Shown here in pieces: positions 33,485 to 45,769 of a DNA stretch of 64,000 bases. The stretch's first letter is position 1. Every line of letters begins with the position of its first letter. A model generated the notes under the pieces. That model worked only from the letters and a program-made list of their open reading frames with translations. It was not told the origin of the DNA and did no database searches. Origin of the DNA: Zygnema cylindricum. Taxonomy: Eukaryota > Streptophyta > Zygnematophyceae > Zygnematales > Zygnemataceae. The position numbers and the translations under genes were made by a program. The DNA is taken from contig JBBHKE010000771.1 of NCBI GenBank assembly GCA_037447655.1, positions 738,243 to 802,242 of the forward strand. Direction: 5' to 3'.

Positions 33485-33569
33485 AGCTCTATCTTCACCC
33501 TAGCTCTATTTTCACCCTAGCTCTATCTTCACCCTAGCTCTATCTTCACCCTAGCTCTATCTTCACCCT
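33485..33569. repeat. Five tandem 17-bp units
   Basis: AGCTCTATCTTCACCCT is repeated five times with one T/C change in the second unit. It is followed by two copies of AGACGTTTCAGTATTAGCTC (33577-33622). There are no spacers, so this is a minisatellite and not a CRISPR array. It lies downstream of P1. Confidence 0.9.
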
Positions 33570-33622
33570 GCGATTGAGACGTTTCAGTATTAGCTCAGAC
33601 AGACGTTTCAGTATTAGCTCAG

Positions 33623-34264
33623 ACACTCCAGTTCTTGTCCCAACAGTTTCAATATATGGTGACGCCTATTCTGTTTCCAAAAAAATCTTATTCTCCAATT
33701 CCATGTCCACTGTCCATTCTCCAAATATTCGATATTAAGGTTCCTTCTCATTACTGTCAACATGGTATATTGTTTGCCTGAATATTTATCTCAGGTTATG
33801 GTTGCCATAGAATTCGAGAGCCTTGTAAAATTGTACAATGAGCTCGTCAAAAAAAACTCAACAAAAAGGATGCATAAGAATTTCTCACATCATGAGTAGG
33901 ATTTAGCGCCACTTATCACAAAAAATAAACACACATTAGGTAACAACACCTTATGGTTATTTCTACGCAAGTAAAATTAACAATTAGAAAACACAAAGGA
34001 AAAAACCAATTCTTGATTGATAATAAATAAGAGGAAATGAAAAATTTCCTGCACAAGTAACCAAAAACATATGTTCAAGTATTTACAATCACCTAGACTA
34101 CCATCTATTTGCACCTTTTTGGCTTAGAAAATCATTAGATTTTCTAGGAAACAATCGTAGTGCTCGATATACCTTCGAACACCGTCTCTAAGTTCGCACA
34201 ACAGTGAACAATGCATGATTTTTTTTTCCAATTGACCGACTAGAAATAACGTAATTGTAAGAAC
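33623..34264 (-). other. 3' flank of P1, conserved with the flank of P3
   Basis: GATTTAGCGCCACTTATCAC, TTGATTGATAATAAATAAG and GGAAATGAAAAATTTCCTG recur 3' of P3 at about 48650-48815, at the same distance from the stop codon. It probably includes the 3' UTR. No second gene is seen. The same flank is missing from P2 and P4. Confidence 0.6.
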
Positions 34265-37200
34265 CTACGACGTCTTAAACATCACACATTGCCTTGTTGT
34301 GTCAAAGAGGTTTTCCGTATCGTCTGCCGGAACATTGAAAGCGACACCCTTATAGGTGATTCTGAACACCGTAATGGGCAACATGACGCAACGGCTGCGG
34401 AAGTAATCGATGCCTGGTGTTGTTTGGAAGGTCCGGGCTTTCAAAACAGCATCCTCACCATTTAGGTAGAATTGATTTCCGACGGAGTTAGTAACTGCTG
34501 GACATTCTCGGAAGAGAGCTAAACCGGACTCGTCCACCTCAACGACAAGCTCATCTCCTGTTTTATTGGTCCTCAAACCCGTACTCAAGCTCGTTCCCTC
34601 CCCATTTACAAGTGCGATCGTCGGGATTTTGCTTTTGTATCCCGCAAAATAAATGTCACAAAGCTCCAATGGAGTGGATGGGCAAGAGGAGTTGCATGCG
34701 GGAGGAGGCGGTGGTGAAGGAGGGGGCAGAGGAGGAGGCGAAGGTGGAGGAGGTGAAGGCGAAGGAGGGGGAGGAGATGGTGGAGGTGGGGGTGGTGATG
34801 GAGGTGGGGGAGAAGGTGAAGGAGGAGGAGGTGAGGGAGGAGGAGGTGAAGGCGAAGGAGGAGGTGAAGGTGAGGGAGGAGGAGGTGAAGGCGACGGAGG
34901 AGGAGGTGACGGCGAAGGAGGAGGAGGAGGTGAAGGTGAAGGAGGGGGAGGTGATACGGGAACATCTTAAGGGACGGCAAACAGGTGCACGGTGCGATTG
35001 AGGGGCCCGTGCCAAAGTCAAGGCATCGGCCCTCGTCGGGGTAAAGTTTTTGGTATGTGTCACCCATGGTGAGGTTTAGGACACTGTTGTCGGTCGGAAT
35101 TTGTACCGCGGTGAGAGGAATTACAAAGAAAGAGTTTTGGAAGTAACTCTTCAGTGCCTGCAATAGATGGCAAACTGTATCCCATAAGCCTCCTTCCAAC
35201 TATGTTCTAATAGCTTGGAATCCTTGTCAAGTCATTACGGCTTTACTATGCAACTATGTTCTAATAGCTTGAAATCCTTGTCAAGTTGTTACGGCTTTGT
35301 TATGTATATTATCTGCCACTGGTTTACAAGTCCATGTGCAAACTAGTTGATTTTTAATAAATAAAGGAGGCCGGTGTACAAACCTACAGTTGGAGGCACG
35401 AAGTTTCAGTTTTGGATTCTTTCAATTTTTGAAACTTACCGAATTAAATGTACGAAACTTGATCTGAGCTTGTTGTCCGTTGACATAAAACTGGTCACCA
35501 GTGCTGGTTCCGGCCTTATCCGAGCAGATGAAAGAGGCCACTCCGGAACTATCGACTTCAATAATCTTTCCCCTCACGGAGTCCATAACGTATGGCCCTA
35601 CTCCCGTGTCAGTCGATGCGTCCAAACTGAAACAGACCACAAGTTTTGCGTCAGTTCTATTTGTGTTTTTCGAATGAACACGAGTATGAAACGAACATAT
35701 CTAATGGATAGATTCCTAAAACATAATTTAATGTAGTTTCAAAGTAGAAAGGAAAATAAGAATTAGTGTTCTGTGCACTTTGTCACAGATGTTAATTTTT
35801 TGGTATATCGTTGGGATTATTCGATTTTCAAAATGAATGGAAAATCCAAATTTGCACATGGACAATGGTAAGATTGACTAAAGGATTGGTGTTATTCCGT
35901 AATTACTACTTTGACAGTGAGACCATAACTGTTTTTGAATTGAACGATCAGGAAAAGTCCAATACTTGAGTTGGGCGTTTGGAACCTTGACATTATGGTT
36001 CAACATGCAAACCTGCTCATTTTGAGCCCCCGAAAAACTGTTTTGATATTAAAAGGAAAAGTAAACGTAAAGTTTGTGTCATTATAGATTACGCGCCAGA
36101 GTACTTGTAGTTCAAAAGTCAAACATTTCCCCTCAAACCTGGAAGATATAGCTTATAAAAGATGCCTCACAAAATGACCGGAAACAATTAGACATTCTGA
36201 TATCTGGACAGAATAAGATTGAGTAAAATTATCCATTTTATCAGGCACAAATTGTAAATGGACATTGAAACAACAAGAAAAAAAATCCACAAAAATGTAA
36301 AATTTCAAGAAATTTATGGATCTTCAAAGATTGTGACTGTAAATGAATAAACTGTTTCTAAATCATGTTTTCAATAAAAAATTACATTTCAAGTAAGTTC
36401 CGAAAAGTGCCAAAAAGATCCATTTGTTAAAGGACAGGTTATTTAAAGTTTCGAAAAGAAAGAAGCATAATCCGATCGGACTTGTAATACAGATATCTCA
36501 AGTATGCAAAAAATTATGATTTCACCTCATAATTTGACAATTTTCAGCTTCGGCCGAAACACAAAAAAGTTGAGCTATAATAAGGAAGGGAAAAGCAGAG
36601 AACGGAAACTGGAGACAAGGTGAGGTAGAGAAAGAGGAAAAGTGAGAAGAAAAGTGAGGGGAAGATAAGGGGACGAGGGGAGAAGATCCAAGAGGGAAAA
36701 AGGGGGGAAGAGGAGAGAGTCGGAAATGTATTGTGCCCACCATCCCGCCTCTATCATTTCCCTCGCTTCTCTCCCCTCTCTCTTATTCCCCTTTCTCCTC
36801 CTCCTCCACACTCATTTTCCCTCATTCCCTATGCCTTTCCACCCCTTCTCCCCCTTCTCCGTTCCTTTTTCACCGCTGTCTACCTACCCACCTTCGCACC
36901 TACTTACCTATTTCCCTACATTTCTACCTACCCCCCTCCCTCTCTCCATTTCCCCCTCCCTTCCTCTCGCCTCCCACCAGCTCACTCTATTCACCCCTAC
37001 ATTCTCTCCCACCTGCTGCCCACCTTCGCTCTCATCACTCTCTCTTCCTCTAGCCTCTCCATCGTACTCCAGGCTACTGATGTCCAGCTCAATGTGATAA
37101 GGGTTCAATCCAATGTAAAGCATTTAAATTTTTATATTTCAATATGGAAACACACCCAAATGGAGAAAGCGAGTCGGGTCTCGGATTCTACCTGATGCTT

Positions 37201-37472
37201 GGGATGGTGTCGTTGTCCGGGGAAAGGAAAAAGTCGCAGAGGGGGAAGTAAGTGGAAGAGACCGTCATCAAAGTTCGACCAGACACGTGGTTTGACATTT
37301 TCTCACGGTCACTCCTCATTCCGAAACTGCGCGCAGCCTCTGCACAAGAAATAGTGTGGCTCATCGCCATCGCCACGACACACATTACCAAGCTCCAACC
37401 AAGTTTGGGGAGTAAGTTTGCCTTAGCCATGGGGTTCTTTTCCCTCCTCTCTGTCTCTCTTAGACTCACCAT
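34265..37472 (-). pseudogene. P1: two-domain Pro-rich secreted protein, frameshifted copy
   Basis: Exons: 37472-37192 (signal region), 35626-35440, 35157-34265, with the same phases as P3 and P4. Exon 1 gives the hydrophobic leader MAKANLLPKLGWSLVMCVVA and on to SCAEA. Exon 2 gives the first half of domain N (VDSSGVASFIC, GDQFYVNG). In exon 3 the paralogues read PSLK-TVPVSPPPP, but here one base is missing near 34963-34969 (CTTAAGATGTTCC instead of CTTAAAACTGTTCC). The Pro/Ser rod is then read as His/Leu-rich sequence and the C-terminal domain (ELCDIYFAGY to MFKTS, intact by itself) is out of frame. N-domain changes unique to this copy include SFFVIP in place of SCFVIP, which loses one conserved Cys. 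It is either a pseudogene or a single-base assembly error on top of real divergence. Confidence 0.85.
36720..37085 (-). repeat. Conserved purine-rich (minus strand) block in P1 intron 1
   Basis: Plus strand C/T-rich (CCCTTCTCCCCC, CTCTCTTCCTCTAGCCTCTC). The same block recurs in intron 1 of P2 (about 42500-42840), P3 (51460-51815) and P4 (61900-62225). It makes long Ser/Pro frames on the plus strand that are not genes. Its retention in all four copies shows that the intron was duplicated with the gene. Confidence 0.75.
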
Positions 37473-38754
37473 AGTTGCGCCTTCAACAATTAACAGATAT
37501 TCGAATGCTTAAAGGTTTTGGACGGATTCCCTTTAGGCCGTCGTAAAAGTGGATGTATTCTTGGAGAGTTGTTTCTTCGATGGTTTATTCCTTCTTCCCA
37601 AATCACTATTTATATGAGATTGCTCCGAGGGTAGAGCCACAGCTTGACGTAGTGATTGCTTCCGCCTCAAAATGAGAGAGAAAAAATTGGAAGCTCCAGA
37701 TTTGTCGTTGACTAGATCGACGGTTGTAAGCGTGCAGTCGGCTGTGGCACCTCTCTGACTGGCTGTGACGTGACGTGTGGCAGGTTCGAAATTCCGCGCG
37801 GAGAAAGGCGGCGAATTGCGGTGGACGGCCGGCAAAGCCGTATTGTAGCACTGAAAAAGAGTGTAGCGGTGCCTTGAGAGTACAGGACTGTACCCTGCCG
37901 TGTACCGGTGCTACAGAGGTTCTGAAGTGTCCTTTGTGCACACGCGTGGGACGACCAGACTGCTATTCGACCAAATTGGCCGTCAGCTGCCCCACTTTTG
38001 CCGACCGTCATCATCCGCCGGCCGGCTCTCCCTTGGGAGAGTGCGGTCGAACGGCCAAATGCGACACGTCCGATTGGTGACTCGCACTAAATTTAATTCT
38101 CCTGGCTTCGGTACGGTCTGGCTAAAAAGATATCGGCGAATTTCCGCCCAGTTGAAAACAGTGTACAGCTCATCAGTTGACCGTTCGATAGTGGTCAGCG
38201 CCCCAACCGATGGAATACAGTCCGTACCAATGTTTGACAAACGTCGCAGGTCCGAAACATTCAGGTCAACGACGAATGGGCACTCCGGTCGAATTGAAAT
38301 CGTTGAATCGCTGCCGCAATCGTCTGAAGTTTCAATTTTCGAAGATTGAATTTCCGCACACGCGCCGCATGAAGAGGCCGCGAGGAAAGTGGCTGCTACA
38401 GTATGTCCACCCGTGAATAGCTCATCCGCCGAGCGTTCGCTGTTCGAATCGCGATATTGTAGCGAATCGATCTGATTAGCGGTTCTGCAGCGAGTGAAGT
38501 TTTATTCATCGCTTATTTGCAGAAGTGTGAATTGCATTGGCAGTTCAAAATGCGCTTCAACTTACTTTTCCCACTCTTTATTTCATCCATAACTTTTTCC
38601 ATTCATGCACAGATGATAAACAGAAACAAAAAAAGGAATCACATGTAATCGGGAACGCTCGCTAGCAATTGCTTGCCAGTATTACGCTTGATGGGCAAGG
38701 AGTTTGGCTTCAACTCTGTTAACATATAAAACCCGAAAAAAGCTACTTGGAAGC
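37473..38754 (-). repeat. Upstream segment U1 (promoter side of P1)
   Basis: Shared by all units. Marker words in order are CTAGATCGACGGTTGTAAGC, CCGCGCGGAGAAA, TGCGGTGGACGGCCGGCAAA, GTTGACCGTTCGATAGTGGT, AGGTCAACGACG and GTTCGAATCGCGATATTGTA. It holds the promoter and 5' flank of P1. No gene is recognised in it. Confidence 0.7.
37606..37614 (-). promoter_or_regulatory. P1 TATA box
   Basis: Minus strand TATAAATAG, 134 bases before the ATG at 37472. The same position in P4 reads TATATATAG, in P3 TTTAAATAG and in P2 TCTAAATAG, within otherwise conserved sequence, which supports a shared core promoter. Confidence 0.6.
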
Positions 38755-40560
38755 TAAACTTTATCCTCCTCCATTTCCCTTCTCAATCTATATTTGAGAT
38801 CAATCGATGTATTTTCAAGCCTTTCTCTCCCGCCGACGCCACTTTATAATCCATTGCCGTATCGCCTTTCAACCCATCCTCGCGGGTTCCATTGTCCACA
38901 AATGCAACCATGTTCAGCCACATGTGAAGGTTATCGTGCTTGTGACTCTTGTCGCACTTGTTTACCTCTCCTAATGTATGCCCATGTTACAATGTTTAGC
39001 ATTCAAGAGTTGAAAGCACCTCGATTACCATCCAGGCTGACTCCAACAAATAATCAATCACCAAGACATTGTATCAAGAAATGACATAATCAGAAAACCA
39101 TGAAATGAATCACATTGACTCGTTAAATTTTGTCCCCTAATGTCTGATTTTTTCACATTAGACATAGGACATCTCCTATTTACCATCACTCGTACTAAAG
39201 AGCGATATCCGTTAATCGAAGCCTGCTAACATTCACCCACTTGAACTACACCGCCCAAATACCAATAAACCTGAAGCAACTAAAGTAACTCTCTAGAACT
39301 CTAACTTTCAAACCAATCGAGCCGAACCTGACATCCACTTGCCCATAGTCAAAATGTCACTCTTCCATCAAACTTAACTCACACGAGCTATAAATACAAC
39401 AGGTTTCATTCCAAATATGTAGTACTTATATCACGACCTCAATTTCTACACATTGATACATTACTCTTAGTGCATCTGCCAGATGATTTATTGTTGATTT
39501 ATAAGCGATCTCGGCCGATGTTGTGTACGGAAATAGGAGCGACGATATTGTACGGACGGACGGATCGAGCTGTACGGATCGTACTTTACAACGGAAACTG
39601 ACGTATTTTCGGGTGCGGTCACTAACGGCTGAAGTTGTACAGTTGTCATGCAGACATTGGACCACGAAGTGCACACATTTAACATTCGGTTAGTTACACA
39701 AACATAAATAGAGGGCACAACATAGGAAGAGGTTATCTCTCTTACATCACCTGTTAGTAATTTGTTAGGGAATACTGTTTTCCATACAAGCGCATTGCAC
39801 ACACATCATAGATTAGACATTCAGTCATAGGAGGAGTAACCAGCTTTTATTCAGATTAATTTCCAAGAGCGACTTGTAACTTCCACTTTTTATAAATCTA
39901 CTCAAAGTTGTTTAAACCTGCCTTTTCTACTATCTACATCTATGCCTTTCCCGACTCTAAAATCTTGTGCGTCACGTATCAGCACCATTCCTAGTGTACA
40001 CGTGTATAACTAAGACACGCCTACCGTAATTCTAGGCCAAGGGCTAAAGTGGTCGCCCAAAGTTAATATTTATCACTATCGCCGCTTCGCACTCATCTCT
40101 TTCCCAAGCCAAATTAATTGCTACACTAATTCCCTATTTCTATCAGTTCTTCCTTCGATCGATCCTCTCCATTGCTGACTTAAGCTTTTCCTAGACCGTA
40201 GCTAAATTATCAGCTCATTCTAGTGCAATTCAATGGCCTGCGTGGCCTTCAGCCTCCTCCATCGGTTCTCTTGCTCTCCACCTTCTCTCCACGCGGCACT
40301 CTCTCCGTCTAACCCTCCACACGTATCAAAATCTATGCCTGCCACACCCAGTTACTGCTCCTCCTAACAAATTTTTCCCGCTAATCTATCTCCCTCGCGG
40401 ACCACTGCCGGTCGTCAGTGAGGACATCGAGGTGGCCGAGACGGAGAGCGGGGAAGATGTCAAAGATAACCAATAAGTGACATGGTAAAGTTAAGAGACG
40501 ACGTGCCAAAGGTTCGCAATGGCCTGGAAACTTCTACAGCTGATGTGGCAGATTTCACAG
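38755..40560. repeat. Intergenic module R2
   Basis: Order of marker words: CCATTTCCCTTCTCAATCTA, CAGCCACATGTGAAGGT, CACCAAGACATTG, AGGACATCTCCTATTTACC, CCTGACATCCACTTGCCC, CATCTCTTTCCCAAGCC, GGAAGATGTC, AAGAGACGACGTG and TGGCAGATTTCACAG. It ends abruptly at 40560, where it joins the Pro-rod of P2; in other copies R continues with GGATTCTGCAAAGTC. About 39470-39700 is an extra AT/GC-mixed segment not seen in the other copies. No coding region is supported. Confidence 0.75.
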
Positions 40561-43211
40561 ATGGTGGAGGAGGTGACAGTGAAGGAGGAGGAGGTGAAGG
40601 AGAGGGAGGAGGAGGTGAAGGCGAGGGAGGAGGAGGTGAAGGCGAAGGGGGAGGAGGTGACGGTGAAGGAGGAGGAGGTTAAGGTGAAGGAGGGGAAGGT
40701 GAAGGCGAAGGAGGAGGAGGTGAAGGCGAAGGAGGAGGAGGTGACGGCGAAGGAGGAGGAGGTGAAGGTGAAGGAGGGGGAGGTGATACAGGAACAGTTT
40801 TAAGGGACGGCAAACAGGTGCACGGTGCGAATGAGGGGCCCGTACCAAAGACAAGGCATCGGCGCTCGTCGGGGTAAATGTTTTGGTATGTGTCACCCAA
40901 GTTGAGGTTTAGGACGCTATTGTCCGTCGGAATTTGTACGGCGGTAAGAGGAATCACAAAGCAGGAGTTTTGGAAGTAGCTCTTCGGTGCCTGCAATAGA
41001 TGCCAAACTGTATCCCATAAGCTTCCATCCAGCTATGTTCTAGGGCTTGGAATCCTTGTCAAGTTGTTACGGCTTTACTACGTTTTTGATCTGCTACTGG
41101 TTGATCTCTATGGTCCACACAGTTTACAATCCATGTGCAAAACTAGTTGATTTTTAATAACTAACGGTGGCCGGTGTACAGACTTACAGTTGGAGCACGA
41201 AGTTTCGGTTTTGGATTCTAACTTACCGAATTAAAAGTGCGAAACTTGATCTGAGCTTGTTGTCCGTTGACATAAAACTGATCACCAGTGCCGGTTCCGG
41301 CTTTATCCGAGCAGATGAAAGAGGCCTCTCAGGAGCTATCGACTTCAATAATCTTTCCACTCACGGAGTCCATAACGTATGGCCCTACTCCCGTGTCAGT
41401 CGATCCTTCCAAACTGAAATGCACCACAAGTTTTGCGTCAGTTCTATTTGTATTTTTCGAATGAACACAAGTATGAAACAAAAATATCGAATAGATGGAT
41501 TGTTAAAATATAATGCATTGCATTTCCAAAGTAGAAAGGATATAGGATTCGTGTTCTGTGCAATTCGTCACAGGTTTTAATTTCTTGGTATATCTTTGGG
41601 ATCATTGGATTTTCAAAAAGCATGGAAAATCCAGATTTGCACATGGACAACGGTAAGGTTAACTAAGGGATTGGTGTTATTCCGTAACTACTACTTTGAC
41701 AGTGAGACCGTAACTGTTTTTGAATTGAACGATCAGGAAAAGTCCAATACTTGAGTTGGGCGTTTGGAACCAGACATTATGGTTCAACATGCAAACCTGC
41801 TCATTTTGAGCCCCCGAATAACTGTTTTGATATTAAAAGGAAAAGTAAACGTAAAGTTTGTGTCATTATAGACTACACGCCAGAGTACTTGTAGTTCAAA
41901 AGTCAAACATTTCCCCTCAAACCTGGAAGATATAGCTTTTAAAAGATGCATCACAAAATGACCGAAAACAATTAGACATTATGATATCTGGACAGAATAA
42001 GATTGAGTAAACTTATCCGTTTTATCAGGCGCAAATAATAAATGGACATTGAAACAACAAGAAAAAAAATCCACAAAAATGTAAAATTTCAATAAATTTA
42101 TGGAGCTTCAAAGATAGTGACTGTAAATGAATAAACTTTTTCTAAATCATGTTTTCAATAAAAATTTACATTTCAAGTAAGTTCCGAAAAGTGCCAAAAA
42201 GATCCATATGTTAAAAGACAGGTTATTTAAAGATTGAAAAAGAAAAAAACATAATCCTGTCGGACTTGTAATACAGATTTCTTAAGTATGCAAAAAATAT
42301 GATTTCACCTCAAAATTTGCCAGTTTCAGCTTCGGCAGAAACAGCAAAGAAGTTGCGCTATAATAAGGAAGGGAAAAGCAAAGAACGGGAACCGGAGACA
42401 AGGTTAGGTAGAGAAAGAAGAAAAGTGAGAAGAAAAGTGAGGGGAGGTCAAGGGGACAAGGGGAGAAGATCCGAGAGGGAAAAAGGGGGGAAGGGGAGAG
42501 GGTCGGAAATGTATTGTGCCCACCATCCCGCCATTATCATTTCCCTCCGTTCTCTCCCTTCTCTCTTCGTCCCCTTTACCCTCCTCCTCCACACTCAATT
42601 CCTCTCATTCCCTATGCCTTTCCACCCCTTCTCCCCCTTCCCCGTTTCCTTTTCACCAGTGTCTACCTACCCACCTTTGCACCTACTTCCCTATTTCCCT
42701 ACATTCCCACCTACCCTACCCCCCTCCCTCCCTCTCGCCTCCCACCATCTCACTCTCTGCACCCCCCCATTCTCTCCTCCCTGCTGCCCACCTTCGCTCT
42801 CATCACTCTCTCTTCCTCTAGCCTCTCCATCCTACACCAGCTCAATTATCGAATGTCAAGAATCTGAGTTTTCAATTTTCAATATGGAAACACACCCAAA
42901 TGGAGAAAGCGAGTCGGGTCTCGGATTCTACCTGATGCTTGGGATGGTGTCGTTGTCCGGGGAAAGGAAAAAGTCGCAGAGGGGGAAGTAAGTGGAAGAG
43001 ACCGTCATCAAAGTTCGACCAGACACGCGGTTTGACATTTCTCACGGTCCCTCCTCATTCCGAAACTGCGCGCAGCCTCCGCACAAGAAATAGTGTGGAT
43101 CATCGCCATGGCCACGACACACATTGCCAAGCTCCAACCAAGTTTGGGGAGTAAGTTTGCCTTGGCCATGGGGTTCTTTTCCCTCCTCTCTGTCTCTCTT
43201 AGACTCACCAT
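40561..43211 (-). pseudogene. P2: two-domain Pro-rich secreted protein, truncated and mutated copy
   Basis: Exons 43211-42932, 41413-41227 and 40990-40561 align with P3 and P4. Three separate lesions are visible. One T is missing at about 43037-43041 (TGACATTTCTC against TGACATTTTCTC), which frameshifts exon 1 after DREK. A TGA at 41331-41329 replaces Gly in VDSSGEAS. The gene also stops inside the Pro/Ser rod: at 40561 the rod joins the tail of module R2, so the C-terminal domain and 3' flank are deleted. A TAA within the rod (near 40679) adds another stop. The N-terminal domain is otherwise close to P4 (DTYQNIYPDERRC). Not functional. Confidence 0.9.
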
Positions 43212-43900
43212 AGTTGCGCCTTCAACAATTAACAGATATTCGAATGCTTAAAGGTTTTGGACGGATTCCCTTTAGGCCGTCGTAAAAGTGGATGTATTCT
43301 TGGAGAGTTGTTTCGTCGATGGTTTATCCCTTCGTTCTAAATCACTATTTAGATGAAATTACTGCGAGGGTTGAGTCACAGCTCGACTTAGTGATGGCTG
43401 CCGCCTAAAAATGAGAGGGAAAAATGGGAAGCTCCAGATCTGTCGTTGACTAGATCGACGGTTGTAAGCGTGCAGTCGGCTGCGACCCCTCTCTGACTGG
43501 CTGTGACGTGACGTGTGGCAGGTTCGAAATTCCGCGCGGAGAAACGCGGCGAATTGCGGTGGACGGCCGGCAAAGCCGTATTGTTGCACCGGAAAATACT
43601 GTAGCGGTTACCTTGAAAGTACAGGACCATACCCTGCCGTGTACCAAAGCTTCAATTCATAGTTCAAAAGTGGCGTTTCTATTGTAGGCCTTTGCCGACC
43701 GTCATCGACCGCCGTCCGGCTCTCAAATGCGACACGTCCGATTGGAAGACACGTACTGGATTCCATTCCCTGGTTAGGTTACGGCATTGTAGAACAGAGA
43801 TTAGCTGCCGGTTGAAAAAAGTGTACGGGATCATAAGTTGACCGTTCGATAGTGGTCAACGCCCCAACCGAAAGAAATACAGTACGTACCATATATGCCA
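43212..43900 (-). repeat. Upstream segment U2, first part, with a T1 scar
   Basis: Matches U1, U3 and U4 (CTAGATCGACGGTTGTAAGC, TGGTTAGGTTACGGCA, GTTGACCGTTCGATAGTGGT). Its TATA position (43345-43353) reads TCTAAATAG on the minus strand. At 43655-43692 the words CATAGTTCAAAAGTGGCG and TTGTAGGCCTTTG are a left-end fragment of T1. It replaces about 35 bases (CGACCAAATTGGCCGTCAG and on) present in P3 and P4. Confidence 0.7.
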
Positions 43901-45436
43901 GTGCGCACCCAACTTATAAACACATGAAATCTATACACAGCGAAGCTTAGCCTGTAGGAACCACTAAGTAGATAGCAGTGGGAGAGGCATAGAAACAAAC
44001 CAATAGATTAGACAGGTTTAGGGAGCTTGAGAAATTTAGTTATAGTCAAGGGGCCACAAGGCGTATGTCGAAGTGAGCCATGATTGGAATACAAATTGTT
44101 CCTACGGACTAACTCTAATAAAGCTGCATTCTCCTTCTATGTTCTATTATGAGGTTCCTAATAAAGAATGTACAAAGAGTTCTGATCAAATAAAGTAAAT
44201 GCTTTCCTCTATGAATCCTGAGAGTATTCTGTCTGAGAGTGATCTGCATGACATTTCCATGAGATAAATGTTCAAGTGCCTTGATGCACTTTATATCTTT
44301 CTATTTGTCATCTTGTGATGAAATGGCTAAATATTTGTGCAATGAGATATTGCCAATTTTCGTTTTCCACCAAAATTTGCAGCTCCTCAGTTTTGACACA
44401 ATTTTTACACAAAAATAAGGTTGGCGGAATCGTCGTCAGATTCCGTATACTTTGATTCGTCGCGTCACGTCACGTCACAAAATATGAATCGGTAAAAGTC
44501 TGCCGGTACAAATATATCCTTGCCGGTACAAATAAATCGCCAAAGATTGCACTAAAACCAACAACTACTTATAGCCAAAAATCACATAATATAGTTAACA
44601 ACATTATTTTAATACGTGGACTATAATCGCCACGTCTCCTTGCATTAAATAGTATTATTAATCATAATTTTCCATTAACATTACATCGCGAATCGTAATT
44701 AGCGTTATTAACGCAAATCCCGTCACCACGAATTTTGACCCAAAAACCTTAACAAGAGTAAATAACTCTAAATTTTTCCTTACATTATTCAAGGTACTCT
44801 TTGAATCAACGTTAACAACTTTAGTATAGTGCCGTTTTAAATAGTGTGGCAAACGTACAAAATTGTACTGTATTAATGAAAAAAGGACAAAAAATGATTT
44901 AACACATGCCGTTATGATGTAACCGCGTTTTCACAAACCGTGTAGTGAAAACGTCATAATGACGTGAAACTGTACGTTTAATGCGTTTTTACAAACCGCG
45001 TAGGGATAACGTCATAATACTTTGTACTCTTTGGTATCGTGGAAGTACGTGACATCATGATTAGCGTCGCAAATCTGACACGGTAGTAACACTCTTCATT
45101 TCGCAAATCTTAGGGAACGCGACAAAGCGTCGCAAATCTGACACGGTAGTAAACACTATTCATTTCGCAAATCTTAGGGAACGCGACAAATTGTAATTAT
45201 TGGCTTATTCACACGTCTTACATTAACTAATTTTGTACTTTTTCGGTCACGGGCGGGCATGGTTAGTCGCGAGAAATCGAGTTTCGGTTAACTTTTATTT
45301 TCGTAAACGCTGGTTGGTTAACGGTTAACAATTTTGGAGCGTGACATAACCCGGTCGGGTGTCGGTTACTCAGATTTTGAAAAAAAAAAAAACGGTCGGT
45401 TTCGGTAAAGTAAAATTTTGACTTTTGCGACCTCTG
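43901..45436. mobile_element. Composite insertion in U2, ending in a T2 fragment
   Basis: This 1.5 kb has no counterpart at the same place in the other units. 43901-44440 is unrecognised AT-rich sequence. 44500-44870 holds AATAGTATTATTAATC, CGCGAATCGTAATTAGCG and related MITE-like words. About 45018-45436 is a 5'-truncated T2 in reverse orientation, ending TTTGCGACCTCTG, with an internal duplication of GCGTCGCAAATCTGACACGG. No gene is seen. Confidence 0.55.
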
Positions 45437-45769
45437 ATGTGAACTCCTGTGAATCGATCACCCGCCGCGTGTTCTGCTGTTTGAATCGCGATATTGTAGG
45501 GAGTTGAGCTGGTTAGCGGTTCTGCAGCCAGGGAAGTTATATTCCTCACTTGTTTGTAGACGCATGAATTGCCTTAGGCCGTCCATTCTGAATTATTATG
45601 AGCTTACTACGACTTATTTCATCTACAATTGTTTCCATTCTTGTCCAGAAGATGAATGAAAAACTCTTTTTCCCCATGTAATAGGCAACACTATGGCTAG
45701 CAATTTCGTGCCGTTATTATGTTTTTTTTTATAACAAGTTGGCTTAAACTCTGTTAAAATCCAAAACCT
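45437..45769 (-). repeat. Upstream segment U2, second part
   Basis: Resumes the shared sequence with CCTGTGAATCGATCACCCGC, GAATCGCGATATTGTAG and TTAGCGGTTCTGCAGC, matching 38405, 53626 and 57105. More diverged than the other copies. Confidence 0.6.

Noticed and set aside
33485-33569. Short regular repeats that might suggest a CRISPR array
   Set aside because: The units are directly adjacent with no spacers, and the window is eukaryotic.
34612-35001. Plus-strand Gly/Glu-rich open frames opposite the Pro-rods (also 40482-40803, 49389-49819, 59827-60287)
   Set aside because: They are antisense reflections of the SPPPP repeat DNA; no start context, no conserved ends, and the minus strand carries the spliced gene.
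36726-37195. Long Ser/Pro/Leu-rich plus-strand frames in the P-gene introns (also 42299-42991, 51473-52033, 61830-62347)
   Set aside because: They lie in a C/T-rich block of intron 1 on the opposite strand; the frames differ between copies although the DNA is conserved, so the protein is not under selection.
38755-40560. Module R as a protein gene or an LTR retrotransposon
   Set aside because: No shared open frame among copies, no terminal repeats or retroelement motifs found by eye.
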